A program made the translations under genes and the position numbers. The notes below the pieces were generated by a model that searched no databases, was not told the DNA's origin, and worked only from the letters and a program-made list of their open reading frames with translations. Shown piece after piece: positions 19,465 through 27,320 of a stretch of 39,371 bases of DNA. Source of the stretch: Vulgatibacter sp035565615 (GTDB taxonomy: Bacteria; Myxococcota; Myxococcia; Myxococcales; Vulgatibacteraceae); the NCBI GenBank assembly GCA_035565615.1, contig DATMSB010000045.1, positions 1-39,371 on the forward strand. The letters run 5' to 3'. Numbering within the stretch: position 1 is the stretch's first letter; each line of letters starts with the position of its first letter.

Positions 19465-19717
19465 GTAGCGACGCCGCTGCCGCCCTGCAACTCGACTTCC
19501 GAACCACCAGGTGATCGAGCGGCGGCGGCCTCCACCGGGCGACGAGTGGCCGGCCCGGAGGGGTAGCGCTGCCGCGCCGCCAGGCGACCTCCGCAGCTCC
19601 CTCGAGCGAGCGTGAGATCGAGTTGCGACGCGGCCGAGGTCTCACCGGCGTCGATCACGCGGCAGGCGCCGACGAGGCGATCCGCGAGGATCGCCCCGCC
19701 GCCCTGCGGGCGCCGGA

Positions 19718-20476
19718 TCAGCCGGCGCGGATGCCCCAGGCCCCCATCTTCACCGGGCCGAATCGCCGGCCCACGGCGGCCCTGGCGACGAGCGGCGGCG
19801 CCCGGCGCGCGATCGCCGGCGCGGACCGGGCGGCGACGCGCCGGCCCGGCCTCGAAGCGGCCGCCCTGCCTGCCGGTCGCAGCGCCCTGGCGAGGGGAGC
19901 GAGCGCCCGCGCCGTTCCCAGGCCGGGGCCGAGGACGAAGCGCGGGGACAGGAGCTCGCGCAAGGCGAACGCGGTGGCGACGCCGTAGACGGCGTGGGCG
20001 AGCACCGCCCTGGCGTGGACGCCGATCCCATACCGGTTGGGCCAGTCGCCTACCTTGAAGAGCGGCAGGACCAGGTTGTCGTTCAGACCCCAGACGCCCG
20101 CGCCCCAGGCCGCGCCCCACCCCGCCGTCGCGGCGGGCGAGAGCCGGCGCGGCATCAAGAGGCCGAGCAGGCCGCCCCAGAACGCCCCGGTACCGAGGTG
20201 GACCGCCATGCCCGCTGCCGCCCGGGCGCGCCTGGGGAGAGGTCGATGGGCCACGCCCTCCACGAGCCGACGGGCAACCGTCTCGGTGGCGTTTTCTCCC
20301 TTCGCCTCGGGCTCCATCGGATAGCGCGGCTGCTTCGGCGCCTTCCCCTCGGGGATCCGGGGGAGGAGCTTCGTCTGCGCCTGGGTCATCACCACGGTGC
20401 CGACGACGCCGGCGAGGGCCCCCTTGCCCGCCCTCCACCAAGGCGACTCGGGCCTCGCCCGATAGCGAAAATGCAT
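19718..20476 (-). CDS. Predicted membrane protein, YagU/DUF1440-like
   Basis: The 252-residue protein starts at ATG 20476, with AGGTGG 7 bases upstream; longer open frames lack a site. Residues about 17-30 (GALAGVVGTVVMTQAQTKLL) with a following PRIPEGKAPKQPRYP, then AVHLGTGAFWGGLLGLLM and AGWGAAWGAGVWGLNDN, are like YagU-type inner-membrane proteins of unknown function, which have about four to five helices. The C-terminal 60 residues are Arg/Ala-rich and may be a cytoplasmic tail. It stands alone between the lyase and the pdh operon. No enzymatic motif is seen. Confidence 0.65.
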   Translation of the reverse strand: MHFRYRARPESPWWRAGKGALAGVVGTVVMTQAQTKLLPRIPEGKAPKQPRYPMEPEAKGENATETVARRLVEGVAHRPLPRRARAAAGMAVHLGTGAFWGGLLGLLMPRRLSPAATAGWGAAWGAGVWGLNDNLVLPLFKVGDWPNRYGIGVHARAVLAHAVYGVATAFALRELLSPRFVLGPGLGTARALAPLARALRPAGRAAASRPGRRVAARSAPAIARRAPPLVARAAVGRRFGPVKMGAWGIRAG

Positions 20477-20696
20477 GTTCGTCCACCTCCCTCGGGGGAA
20501 GGTGGAGGCCCCGGTCGCCATGCGCCAGCTCCGCGCAGAGGCCGCGGCTGGGCGGATGTTGCCGGCAAAGGCGGCGCTGCGAGAGGGCCAGCGCCTGGAG
20601 GGGTGCCCGTGAATCGGGAGGCGTCGCCTCGGTGCGGAGGACCTCAACCTGCCGAGACCGCCGAGCATGCGGCAGACCGGCTGCCGATGGCCCACG

Positions 20697-20746
20697 AACG
20701 AAAGAGGCGGGCGGCACGAGCGATCGACGCCCGTGCGGCCCGCCTC
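20697..20746 (-). terminator. Terminator of the pdh operon
   Basis: Read on the minus strand, the arms (20746-20732 and 20718-20704) form a 15-bp stem with one mismatch, then TTTCGTT. It begins 27 bases after the pdhC stop at 20773. Confidence 0.75.
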
Positions 20747-20772
20747 CCATAGGCTTCTTCGGCGAACGGGGA

Positions 20773-22467
20773 TCAGCCGATGAGCATCTGCATCGGGTTC
20801 TCCAGCACCTTCTTCAAGGCCTGGAGGAACTGCGCGCCCACCGCGCCGTCGACGACGCGGTGATCGCCGGAGTAGCCCAGGCGCATGCGCTGGCCGATCT
20901 GGATCTGGCCGTTCACCACCACGGGCTCCTCGCGGACCTTGCCCACGCTGACGATGGACGCCTGGGGCGGGTTGACGATCGCGTAGAAGTGCTCGATGTC
21001 GAACATGCCCAGGTTGGACACGGTGATGGTGCCACCCTGGTACTCCTCCGGCTTGAGCTTGCGATCCCGGGCCCGGGCGGCGAGTTCGCGCACCTGCCTG
21101 CCCAGCTCGCCCAGCGAGAGCGACTCGGCGCCCCGGACCACCGGCGTGATCAGGCCGTCCTCGAGGGCCACGGCCACGCCCAGGTTGACGGAGCCGGGGA
21201 TGAACACCGCGTTCCCGTCCTCGACGAGCTGCCCCTGCACCCGCGGCACCTTCATGGCTGCCACGGCCACCGCCTTGAGCACCAGGTCGTTGACCGAGAC
21301 CGACACCTCGGAGGCCTTGGCCTCCTTGCGCAGCGCCAGCGCCGCGCCCATGTCGACGTCGATGGTGAGGTAGAAGTGCGGCACCTCGCGCTTGGACTGC
21401 TGCAGGTTGCGCGCGATCGCCTTGCGCATCTGCGACATGGGCACGGTCTCGCCCGCCGCCGCCACGGCAGCCGGGCGCTGCGCCGCGGCGGGGGCGGCCC
21501 TGCGGGCGGCCTCGACGTCCTCGCGGACGATGCGCCCACCGGGGCCACTGCCGTTCACCGTGAGCAGATCGACCCCGTACTCGGCGGCGAGCTTACGGGC
21601 GAGCGGCGAGGCGCGCACCTTCTCGCCGTTGGCGCGCCGCGGCGCCAACGGCACGGCCGGAGCGAGTCCGTGGCCGAAGCCGAACGTGACGCCGACGATC
21701 TCGCCGGGGGCCGTGCGCTTCTGGTAGGTGGCGGGTCCCGCGGCGACGCGGGCCAGGGCGGCCGCCGGCTTCCAGGTGACCTTCTCGCCCTTCGCCTCGG
21801 CGGCGGGGGCATCCGCGGCGGGGGCCGGCGCGGCCTCGGGCGCGGCGGGCGCCCCGGCGGCGGCGACGGCCTGCCAGTCGGCGCCCTCCTTGCCGACCAC
21901 GGCGATCACGGAGCCGACCTGGGCCACGCCGCGGTCTCCGACGAGGATCTTGAGGACGGTGCCGCCGTCGTAGGCCTCCATCTCCAAGGTGGCCTTGTCG
22001 GTCTCCACCTCGGCGATGGGATCGCCGGCGCGGACCTTCTGGCCCTCCTTCACCAGCCACTTCTGGATGGTGCCCTCGGTCATGGTGTCCGAGAGCTTGG
22101 GCATGAACACGGGCTTGGCGTCGCCCGTCGGCGCCGGTGCGGCGGCGGCCGCCGGTGCGGGCGCGGGCGCGACGGCCTTGGCGGGCTCCTGCTTCTCGGC
22201 GGCGCCGGCGACCTTCTCCCAGTCCTCGCCGGGCTTGCCGATCACCGCGATCACCGCGCCGACCGCGGCGCTGCCGCCGTCCGGGGTGAGGATCTTGAGG
22301 ATCGTGCCCGACTCGTAGGCCTCCATCTCCAGGGTGGCCTTGTCGGTCTCCACCTCGGCGACGGGATCGCCGGCGCGGACCTTCTGGCCTTCCTTGACGA
22401 GCCACTTCTGGATGGTGCCCTCGGTCATGGTGTCCGAGAGCTTGGGCATCTGGATCGCACTTGCCAT
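20773..22467 (-). CDS. pdhC: Pyruvate dehydrogenase E2, dihydrolipoamide acetyltransferase, two lipoyl domains
   Basis: The 564-residue core enzyme transfers acetyl groups from E1 to CoA. Layout: lipoyl domain 1 (about 1-83, lipoyl lysine K43 in ETDKATLEM), Ala/Pro hinge, lipoyl domain 2 (about 118-198, K158 in an identical ETDKATLEM), hinge, an unusual 58-residue segment (226-283, containing TFGFGHGLAPAVPLAPRR), the E1/E3-binding domain from residue 284 (VRASPLARKL, then GSGPGGRIVREDVEAA), and the catalytic domain with DHRVVDG (H536, D540). The start is ATG 22467 after GGAGAG at 7 bases. It is the last gene of the operon, 12 bases after pdhB. No E3 (lipoamide dehydrogenase) gene is nearby, so E3 must be encoded elsewhere. 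Confidence 0.96.
   Translation of the reverse strand: MASAIQMPKLSDTMTEGTIQKWLVKEGQKVRAGDPVAEVETDKATLEMEAYESGTILKILTPDGGSAAVGAVIAVIGKPGEDWEKVAGAAEKQEPAKAVAPAPAPAAAAAPAPTGDAKPVFMPKLSDTMTEGTIQKWLVKEGQKVRAGDPIAEVETDKATLEMEAYDGGTVLKILVGDRGVAQVGSVIAVVGKEGADWQAVAAAGAPAAPEAAPAPAADAPAAEAKGEKVTWKPAAALARVAAGPATYQKRTAPGEIVGVTFGFGHGLAPAVPLAPRRANGEKVRASPLARKLAAEYGVDLLTVNGSGPGGRIVREDVEAARRAAPAAAQRPAAVAAAGETVPMSQMRKAIARNLQQSKREVPHFYLTIDVDMGAALALRKEAKASEVSVSVNDLVLKAVAVAAMKVPRVQGQLVEDGNAVFIPGSVNLGVAVALEDGLITPVVRGAESLSLGELGRQVRELAARARDRKLKPEEYQGGTITVSNLGMFDIEHFYAIVNPPQASIVSVGKVREEPVVVNGQIQIGQRMRLGYSGDHRVVDGAVGAQFLQALKKVLENPMQMLIG
21971..22104 (-). repeat. Direct repeat copy 2: second lipoyl-domain coding segment
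   Basis: This 134-base segment matches 22316-22449 at 129 of 134 positions when compared by eye, at an offset of exactly 345 bases (115 codons). Of the five differences, two (the adjacent C/G changes near 22050) lie close together. Confidence 0.9.
22316..22449 (-). repeat. Direct repeat copy 1: first lipoyl-domain coding segment
   Basis: Partner of 21971-22104. The flanking lipoyl-domain sequence is much less alike, so near-identity is limited to the N-terminal half of the domain up to the lipoyl lysine hairpin. Confidence 0.9.
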
Positions 22468-22479
22468 CGAAAAGCTCTC

Positions 22480-23463
22480 CTACGAGCGGACGTTGAGGGC
22501 CTGCTTCACCCCGGCGACGACGCTGTTCTCGTCGGGCCGGGCCACCGCCTCCAGGGTCTTGGCGTACGGCATGGGGACGTCGGCGCCGGTCACCCGGATC
22601 ACGGGGCCGTCCAGGACGTCGAAGCAGGCGCGCTGCACGATGTCGGAGATCTGCGCGCCCGCGTTGAAGTAGGGCCAGCCCTCCTCGAGCACCACGCAGG
22701 CGCCGGTCTTGCGGACGCTGTCGACGATCATGGCCTCGTCGAGCGGGCGGATCGTGCGCGGGTCGACGACCTCGCACTCGATGCCCTCCTTGGCGAGCAG
22801 CTCCGCGCCGTCGAGGGCGATCTTGAGGGCCTTGCCCCACGCCACGATGGTGCAGTGGGTGCCCTCGCGCTTGATGTCGCCCACGCCGATGGGAATCGTG
22901 TACTCGCCGTCCGGCACCATGCCCTTCCACGCATACATGGTCTCGCTTTCCATGAAGATGCATGGGTCGGGATCGCGGATCGCCGACTTGAGGAGGCCCT
23001 TGGCGTCGGCGGGCGTGCCGGGGACGATCACCTTTAGGCCCGGGTAGTAGGCGTACTGCGCCTCGAACCACTGGGAGTGCTGCGCCGCCAGGCTGTGGGC
23101 CGCGCCGTTGGGGCCGCGGAACACGATGGGGCAGGACAACGCGCCGCCCGCCATGTACCGCGCCTTGGCGGCGGTGTTGACGATCTGATCCATCGCCAGG
23201 ATGGCGAAGTTCCAGGTCATCACCTCGATGATGGGCTTGAGCCCCACCAGGGCGGCGCCGATCCCGAGCCCACAGAAGCCCAGCTCGGAGATGGGGCTGT
23301 CGATGACGCGCTTGGGGCCGTGCTTGTCGAGGAGGCCCTTCGACACCTTGTAGGCGCCGTTGTACGCGCCGACCTCCTCGCCCATGAGGAAGGTGTCGGG
23401 ATCGCGGGTCAGCTCCTCGTCGAGGGCCTCGTTCAGGGCATCACGGAACGTCAGCTCACGCAT
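22480..23463 (-). CDS. pdhB: Pyruvate dehydrogenase E1 component, beta subunit
   Basis: The 327-residue protein starts at ATG 23463, whose A is the last base of the pdhA stop region (TGATG overlap). It shows the transketolase-like pyrimidine-binding fold: MRELTFRDALNEALDEEL, FLMGEEVGAYNGAYKVSKGL, RVIDSPISELGFCGLGIGAAL and MTWNFAILAMDQIVN, then PNGAAHSLAAQHSQ, which belongs to the heterotetrameric PDH/BCKDH beta family. The C-terminal transketolase domain has VVDPRTIRPLDEAMIVDSV. With PdhA it decarboxylates pyruvate and acetylates lipoyl-E2 in the cytoplasm. The HSLAAQHSQWFEAQY region is the pyruvate-type rather than branched-chain-type pattern in my judgement. Confidence 0.96.
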   Translation of the reverse strand: MRELTFRDALNEALDEELTRDPDTFLMGEEVGAYNGAYKVSKGLLDKHGPKRVIDSPISELGFCGLGIGAALVGLKPIIEVMTWNFAILAMDQIVNTAAKARYMAGGALSCPIVFRGPNGAAHSLAAQHSQWFEAQYAYYPGLKVIVPGTPADAKGLLKSAIRDPDPCIFMESETMYAWKGMVPDGEYTIPIGVGDIKREGTHCTIVAWGKALKIALDGAELLAKEGIECEVVDPRTIRPLDEAMIVDSVRKTGACVVLEEGWPYFNAGAQISDIVQRACFDVLDGPVIRVTGADVPMPYAKTLEAVARPDENSVVAGVKQALNVRS

Positions 23464-24476
23464 CAATTCGTCTCCACGCGGCGGATGGGATCCACGTAGA
23501 CGTCCTCGTACAGCTCGGACGGATCGGGCCAGGGGGACTCCTCGGCGAACTTGATCGCCTCCTCGACCTCCTTCTCGATCGCCTCGTCGATGGCGTCGAG
23601 CTCGGCCTCCTTGGCTGCCTTCTTGGCGATGCACCAGGCCCGCATCTTCGGGATCGGGTCGTTCGCCCGCTCCGAGTCCACCTCGTCGCGGGTGCGGTAC
23701 ACGGCGGGGTCGGACATGGAGTGTCCGCGGTAGCGGTAGGTGCGGGCCTCGATGAGCGTCGGGCCCTCGCCGGCGCGGGCGCGGTCGACGGCCTGCTTCA
23801 CCGCGTCGTACATGGCCAGGGTGTCCATGCCGTCGGCGGGGACGCCAGGGATGTCGTAGGCGCACGCGCGCTTGTAGACGTCCACCACCGCCGAGGAGAC
23901 GCTGATGGGGGTGCCCATGCCGTAGCGGTTGTTCTCACAGATGAACACCGCGGGGACCTTCCAGAGGGCAGCCATGTTGAGCGCCTCGTGGAAGGCGCCC
24001 TGGTTCACCGCCGCCTCGCCGAAGTAGCAGATGGTGACCTTCCCGTCGTTGCGGTACTTGGAGGCGTAGGCGGTGCCGAGGGCCAGCGGGATCTGGGCGC
24101 CGACGATGCCCCAGCCGCCGTAGAAGTTGCGGGGGATGTCGTAGAGGTGCATCGACCCGCCCTTGCCCTTGGCCACGCCCTTGATCCGCCCGAACATCTC
24201 GGCCATCACCGGCCCCGGCGGCGTGCCCCGGGTGAGGATCTGGCCGTGGTCGCGGTACGCCGTGATCACGATGTCTTCCGGCTCGATGGCCGCCTCGACG
24301 CCGACGGCCACCGCCTCCTGACCGATGTACAGGTGACAGAAGCCCGCGATCTTCTGCAGCGCGTACTGCTGGGCGCACCGCTCCTCGAACCGCCGCAGCA
24401 ACACGAGCTGGCGGTACATCTTGACGAGGGTGGGCTTGTCGAGCTTCTCCGCGAGCCCGTAGGCAGGCTTCGCCAC
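23463..24476 (-). CDS. pdhA: Pyruvate dehydrogenase E1 component, alpha subunit
   Basis: The 337-residue subunit starts at GTG 24476 after AGGAGGT at 6 bases. It has YRQLVLLRRFEERC, the YRDHGQILTRG active-site helix, KGKGGSMHLYD, the thiamine diphosphate motif from G153 (FGEAAVNQG) to ENN (N182, N183), and the phosphorylation-loop-like YRYRGHSMSDP. The motif usually reads GDG; here it is GEA, with Glu154 where Asp normally ligates Mg. Glu is a conservative change, and the surrounding residues are otherwise standard. It is the first gene of the pdhA-pdhB-pdhC operon, with a promoter just upstream and fabI on the other side. Confidence 0.96.
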   Translation of the reverse strand: MAKPAYGLAEKLDKPTLVKMYRQLVLLRRFEERCAQQYALQKIAGFCHLYIGQEAVAVGVEAAIEPEDIVITAYRDHGQILTRGTPPGPVMAEMFGRIKGVAKGKGGSMHLYDIPRNFYGGWGIVGAQIPLALGTAYASKYRNDGKVTICYFGEAAVNQGAFHEALNMAALWKVPAVFICENNRYGMGTPISVSSAVVDVYKRACAYDIPGVPADGMDTLAMYDAVKQAVDRARAGEGPTLIEARTYRYRGHSMSDPAVYRTRDEVDSERANDPIPKMRAWCIAKKAAKEAELDAIDEAIEKEVEEAIKFAEESPWPDPSELYEDVYVDPIRRVETN

Positions 24477-24505
24477 TAGCGACCTCCTGGGAAAAAACCG
24501 CCGGA

Positions 24506-24534
24506 TGAATAGGGTTTTTGGACATGCAGGTCAA
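24506..24534 (-). promoter_or_regulatory. Promoter of the pdhABC operon
   Basis: On the minus strand TTGACC (24534-24529), a 17-base spacer and TATTCA (24511-24506) lie about 30 bases before the pdhA start. The intergenic region to 24757 must also hold the fabI promoter, which I could not place with confidence. Confidence 0.6.
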
Positions 24535-24757
24535 AGGAAAACCCGCAACGCGACGCGTCGCCTCCCGCTGCTGAACGATGCCTGCGGCGGGTCGCGAGCG
24601 CCGCGGAGGGGCGCTCCGCCCGGTTCGCGCGCCGGTCGGCGGCGCTTTGTCGCCTGCTCTCCTTCGGGATCGCGCATTCGCCTGCTCCGAGCGGCGTGAT
24701 TCTGGTAGAACCGCCCGAATCAACCAGCACAACCGCTTTCGGGTTGGAGGAAGATCC

Positions 24758-25567
24758 GTGCTTCTCGCGGGAAAGAAGATCCTCGTCACTGGCGTGCTCA
24801 CGCCGCAGTCGATCGCGTTCTACGTCGCCGAGCTGGCGCAGGCGCAGGGGGCGGAGGTGGTGCTCACCAGCTTCGGCCGGGGCATGTCGCTCACCGAGCG
24901 CAGCGCCCGCCGCCTCGATCCTTCGCCCGAGGTGCTCGAGCTGGACGTGACCAACCCGGACCACTTCCCGGTGCTGAAGGCGGCGCTGGAGAAGAAGTGG
25001 GGCCAAGTGGACGGCGTGCTCCACGCCATCGGCTTCGCGCCGGAGGACGCGCTGGGCGGCAACTTCCTGAACACGCCGTGGGAGAGCGTCCAGGCCGCGT
25101 TCCGGATCTCGACGTTCTCGCTGAAGGAGCTGGCGGCGACCCTCGCGCCGCTGATGCCCGGCGGCTCCGGCATCGTCGCCCTCGACTTCGACAACACCCG
25201 TTGTGCATGGCCCACCTACGACTGGATGGGCGTGTGCAAGGCGGCCCTCGACTCCACCGTGCGCTACCTCGCCCGCGACCTCGGCCCCAAGGGGATCCGG
25301 GTGAATTCGCTGGCGGCGGGGCCGCTGGTCACCGTGGCGGCCAAGGGGATCCCGGGCTTCAAGACGCTGGAGAGGCGCTGGGCGAAGCAGGCGCCGCTGG
25401 GTTGGGACTCGCGCACCCAGCACGAGGCCGTGGCCCGCACCGCCATCGCCCTCCTCTCCGACTGGCTCCCCTCCACCACCGGCGAGGTGGTCCACGTGGA
25501 CGGCGGCTACCACGCCATCGGCGCGGCGCCGATCGATCCGGACCTCGAGACCACCGGCGCCGACTGA
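24758..25567 (+). CDS. fabI: Enoyl-[acyl-carrier-protein] reductase (NADH), InhA-like
   Basis: The 269-residue SDR enzyme performs the last reduction in each fatty-acid elongation cycle. The start is GTG 24758 with GGAGG 7 bases upstream. The cofactor site reads KILVTGVLTPQSIAFYVAEL, and the active site is Y154-x6-K161 in PTYDWMGVCKAAL. The pattern ALDFDNTR before it, RVNSLAAGPLVTVAAKGIPGF after it, and the ending QAPLGWDSR...ALLSDWLPSTTGEVVHVDGG resemble actinobacterial InhA more than E. coli FabI, as far as I can judge from memory. It is divergent from pdhABC, so acetyl-CoA supply and its use lie side by side. It lies 25 bases from the convergent hemD end, with no obvious terminator. Confidence 0.93.
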   Translation: MLLAGKKILVTGVLTPQSIAFYVAELAQAQGAEVVLTSFGRGMSLTERSARRLDPSPEVLELDVTNPDHFPVLKAALEKKWGQVDGVLHAIGFAPEDALGGNFLNTPWESVQAAFRISTFSLKELAATLAPLMPGGSGIVALDFDNTRCAWPTYDWMGVCKAALDSTVRYLARDLGPKGIRVNSLAAGPLVTVAAKGIPGFKTLERRWAKQAPLGWDSRTQHEAVARTAIALLSDWLPSTTGEVVHVDGGYHAIGAAPIDPDLETTGAD

Positions 25568-25592
25568 TCGCGGCGCCCGCGTCCGCGCCGGA

Positions 25593-26357
25593 TCAGCGGA
25601 GGGCCTGCTCCACCGCGGCGAAGATCCCGTCGTCGTCGGCGGTCGCCGCCACGAAGACCTCGCCCACCCCTCTCGATCGCAAGGCACGAGCGGTCGTCTC
25701 GCCGATCGCCACCGCCTTCGCGGCGCCGAGCGCCGCCGCGTCGAGCACCGCGCCCACGGCCGAGGGGCTGGCGAAGACCACCGCGTCGCAGCGCCCGGCG
25801 GCGAGTTCGACCGCGAGGGGCCGCAGCTCTTCCGCCGCCGCGCGGATGGTGCGGTAGGCGGGGGCCACGTCCACCGCCGCGCCCCGCGCCCGCAGGCCGG
25901 CGGAGAGCTCCGCCCTGCCCTCCTCGGCCCGCGGCTGGAGGAAGCGCGCGCCATCGAGGCGCGATCCGAACGCCGCCGCCACCGCCTCGGCGAGCGAGGC
26001 CCCGTCCTCCCGAGGGGGAACGATCGCCCCCTCGATCCCCCGCGCGGCGAGGGCGGCGGCGGTCCCCGGGCCCACCGCACCCACCGTGAGCCGTTCGAGC
26101 ACGTCCAACCCGGCGATCCGGCCGAGCCGCTCGCAGAACGGCGCCACCGCCGCCGGCGAGGTGAAGAGCACGCCGTCGTAGCCGCCGGCGGCGAGCCTCG
26201 AGAGGCCCGCGTCCAGGAGCTCCCAGCTCGAGGGAGGCCCCCTTCGGATCGCGGGCGCGACGAGCACGGTGGCCCCCGCCGCATCGAGGCGCGAGGCGAG
26301 GGCCGCGCTGGAGGATGCGGGCCTGGTGATGGCGATCCGCCGACCCGCCAGGCTCAA
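25593..26357 (-). CDS. hemD: Uroporphyrinogen-III synthase
   Basis: The 254-residue protein should close hydroxymethylbilane with inversion of ring D. The family is poorly conserved, but the two-lobe pattern is visible: LAGRRIAITRPASSSAALA at the N-terminus, YDGVLFTSPAAVAPFCERL, AVGPGTAAALAARGI, FLQPRAEEGRAELS, then CDAVVFASPSAVGAVLDAA and AIGETTARALRSRGV at the C-terminus. The start TTG 26357 overlaps the hemC stop by 4 bases (TTGA), which fits the other junctions in this operon. hemC directly upstream makes the identification firm. It is the last gene of the haem operon seen here. Confidence 0.93.
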   Translation of the reverse strand: MSLAGRRIAITRPASSSAALASRLDAAGATVLVAPAIRRGPPSSWELLDAGLSRLAAGGYDGVLFTSPAAVAPFCERLGRIAGLDVLERLTVGAVGPGTAAALAARGIEGAIVPPREDGASLAEAVAAAFGSRLDGARFLQPRAEEGRAELSAGLRARGAAVDVAPAYRTIRAAAEELRPLAVELAAGRCDAVVFASPSAVGAVLDAAALGAAKAVAIGETTARALRSRGVGEVFVAATADDDGIFAAVEQALR

Positions 26358-27292
26358 TGGGGTTTCCCCACCGCCATGCCCTCGATGGCGTCGAGGATCG
26401 CCCGCGCGCCCTGCTCCTCGAGGCGGCGCGCCGCCCGCACCCCGATCGCCTCCGCCTCGGCGACGGGGCCCTCCTCGGTCGCGCGAAGGACCGTGGTGCC
26501 GTCCAGCGTCGCCACCAGCCCCTGCAGCGAGACCCGATCGCCGGCGACGGTGGCGTGCCCCGCGATGGGCACCTGGCATCCGCCCTCCAGGCTGGCCAGG
26601 AGCGCCCGCTCGGCCACGACCGCCGCACGGGTGGGCGCGTGCTCGAGCGCCCGCAGGGCGTCGATCGTCTCCTCGTCCCCCTCGCGGATCTCGATGGCGA
26701 GCGCCCCCTGGCCGATCGCCGGCAGCGATCGATCGATCGGCAGGATCTCGGTGGCCCGATCGTCGAGGCCGAGCCGCTTCAGGCCTGCATACGCCAGGAT
26801 CACCGCGTCGACCTCGCCGTTGGCCTTGGCCAGCCGAGTCTGCACGTTGCCCCGCACGTCCACCACCTGGAGGTCGGGGCGCAGCGAGAGGAGCTGGGCC
26901 TTCCGCCGCAGGCTGCTCGTCCCCACCCGAGCGCCAGCGGGGAGCGCGTCGAAGGAGCGGTGCCGGGGGGCGCAGAGGGCGTCGCGGGGGTCCTCACGCT
27001 CGGTAATGGCGCCCAGCACGAGCCCTGGGGGGAGCACGGTGGGCACGTCCTTGAGCGAGTGGACCGCGAGATCCGCCCGCCCGTCCAGGAGCGCCTCCTC
27101 GATCTCCTTCACGAAGAGGCCCTTGCCCCCCACCCGGGCCAGGGGCACGTCGAGGATCTTGTCGCCGGTGGTGACGAGGGTGACCAGCTCGACCCGGCGG
27201 CTCGTCGCCTCCCGGAGCCGCTCGGCGACGTGCTCCGCCTGCCAGCGTGCCAGGGCGCTTCGCCGGGTGGCGATCACGAGGGGTCGGTCCAT
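26354..27292 (-). CDS. hemC: Porphobilinogen deaminase (hydroxymethylbilane synthase)
   Basis: The 312-residue enzyme joins four porphobilinogens. Key parts are IATRRSALARWQAEHV at the N-terminus, LVTTGDKILD, GGKGLFVKEIEEALLDG, AVHSLKDVPT, the VGTSSLRRKAQL substrate loop, VDVRGNVQTRLAK and the dipyrromethane-cofactor cysteine C239 in LEGGCQVPIAG. The start is ATG 27292 with AAGGAGAAGAG upstream. It lies 28 bases after hemA and overlaps hemD. Confidence 0.97.
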   Translation of the reverse strand: MDRPLVIATRRSALARWQAEHVAERLREATSRRVELVTLVTTGDKILDVPLARVGGKGLFVKEIEEALLDGRADLAVHSLKDVPTVLPPGLVLGAITEREDPRDALCAPRHRSFDALPAGARVGTSSLRRKAQLLSLRPDLQVVDVRGNVQTRLAKANGEVDAVILAYAGLKRLGLDDRATEILPIDRSLPAIGQGALAIEIREGDEETIDALRALEHAPTRAAVVAERALLASLEGGCQVPIAGHATVAGDRVSLQGLVATLDGTTVLRATEEGPVAEAEAIGVRAARRLEEQGARAILDAIEGMAVGKPH

Positions 27293-27320
27293 CTCTTCTC
27301 CTTGAAAGGCGGCCTCGCCT

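Noticed and set aside
19677..19694. Perfect inverted repeat GCGATCC-N4-GGATCGC after the YagU-like gene
   Set aside because: It has no T-tract on the minus strand and is short; such repeats occur by chance in GC-rich DNA, so I do not call it a terminator.
19465..19717. Possible small gene between the lyase and the YagU-like gene on the minus strand
   Set aside because: The open frame has no ATG/GTG/TTG with a ribosome binding site and no recognisable protein pattern.
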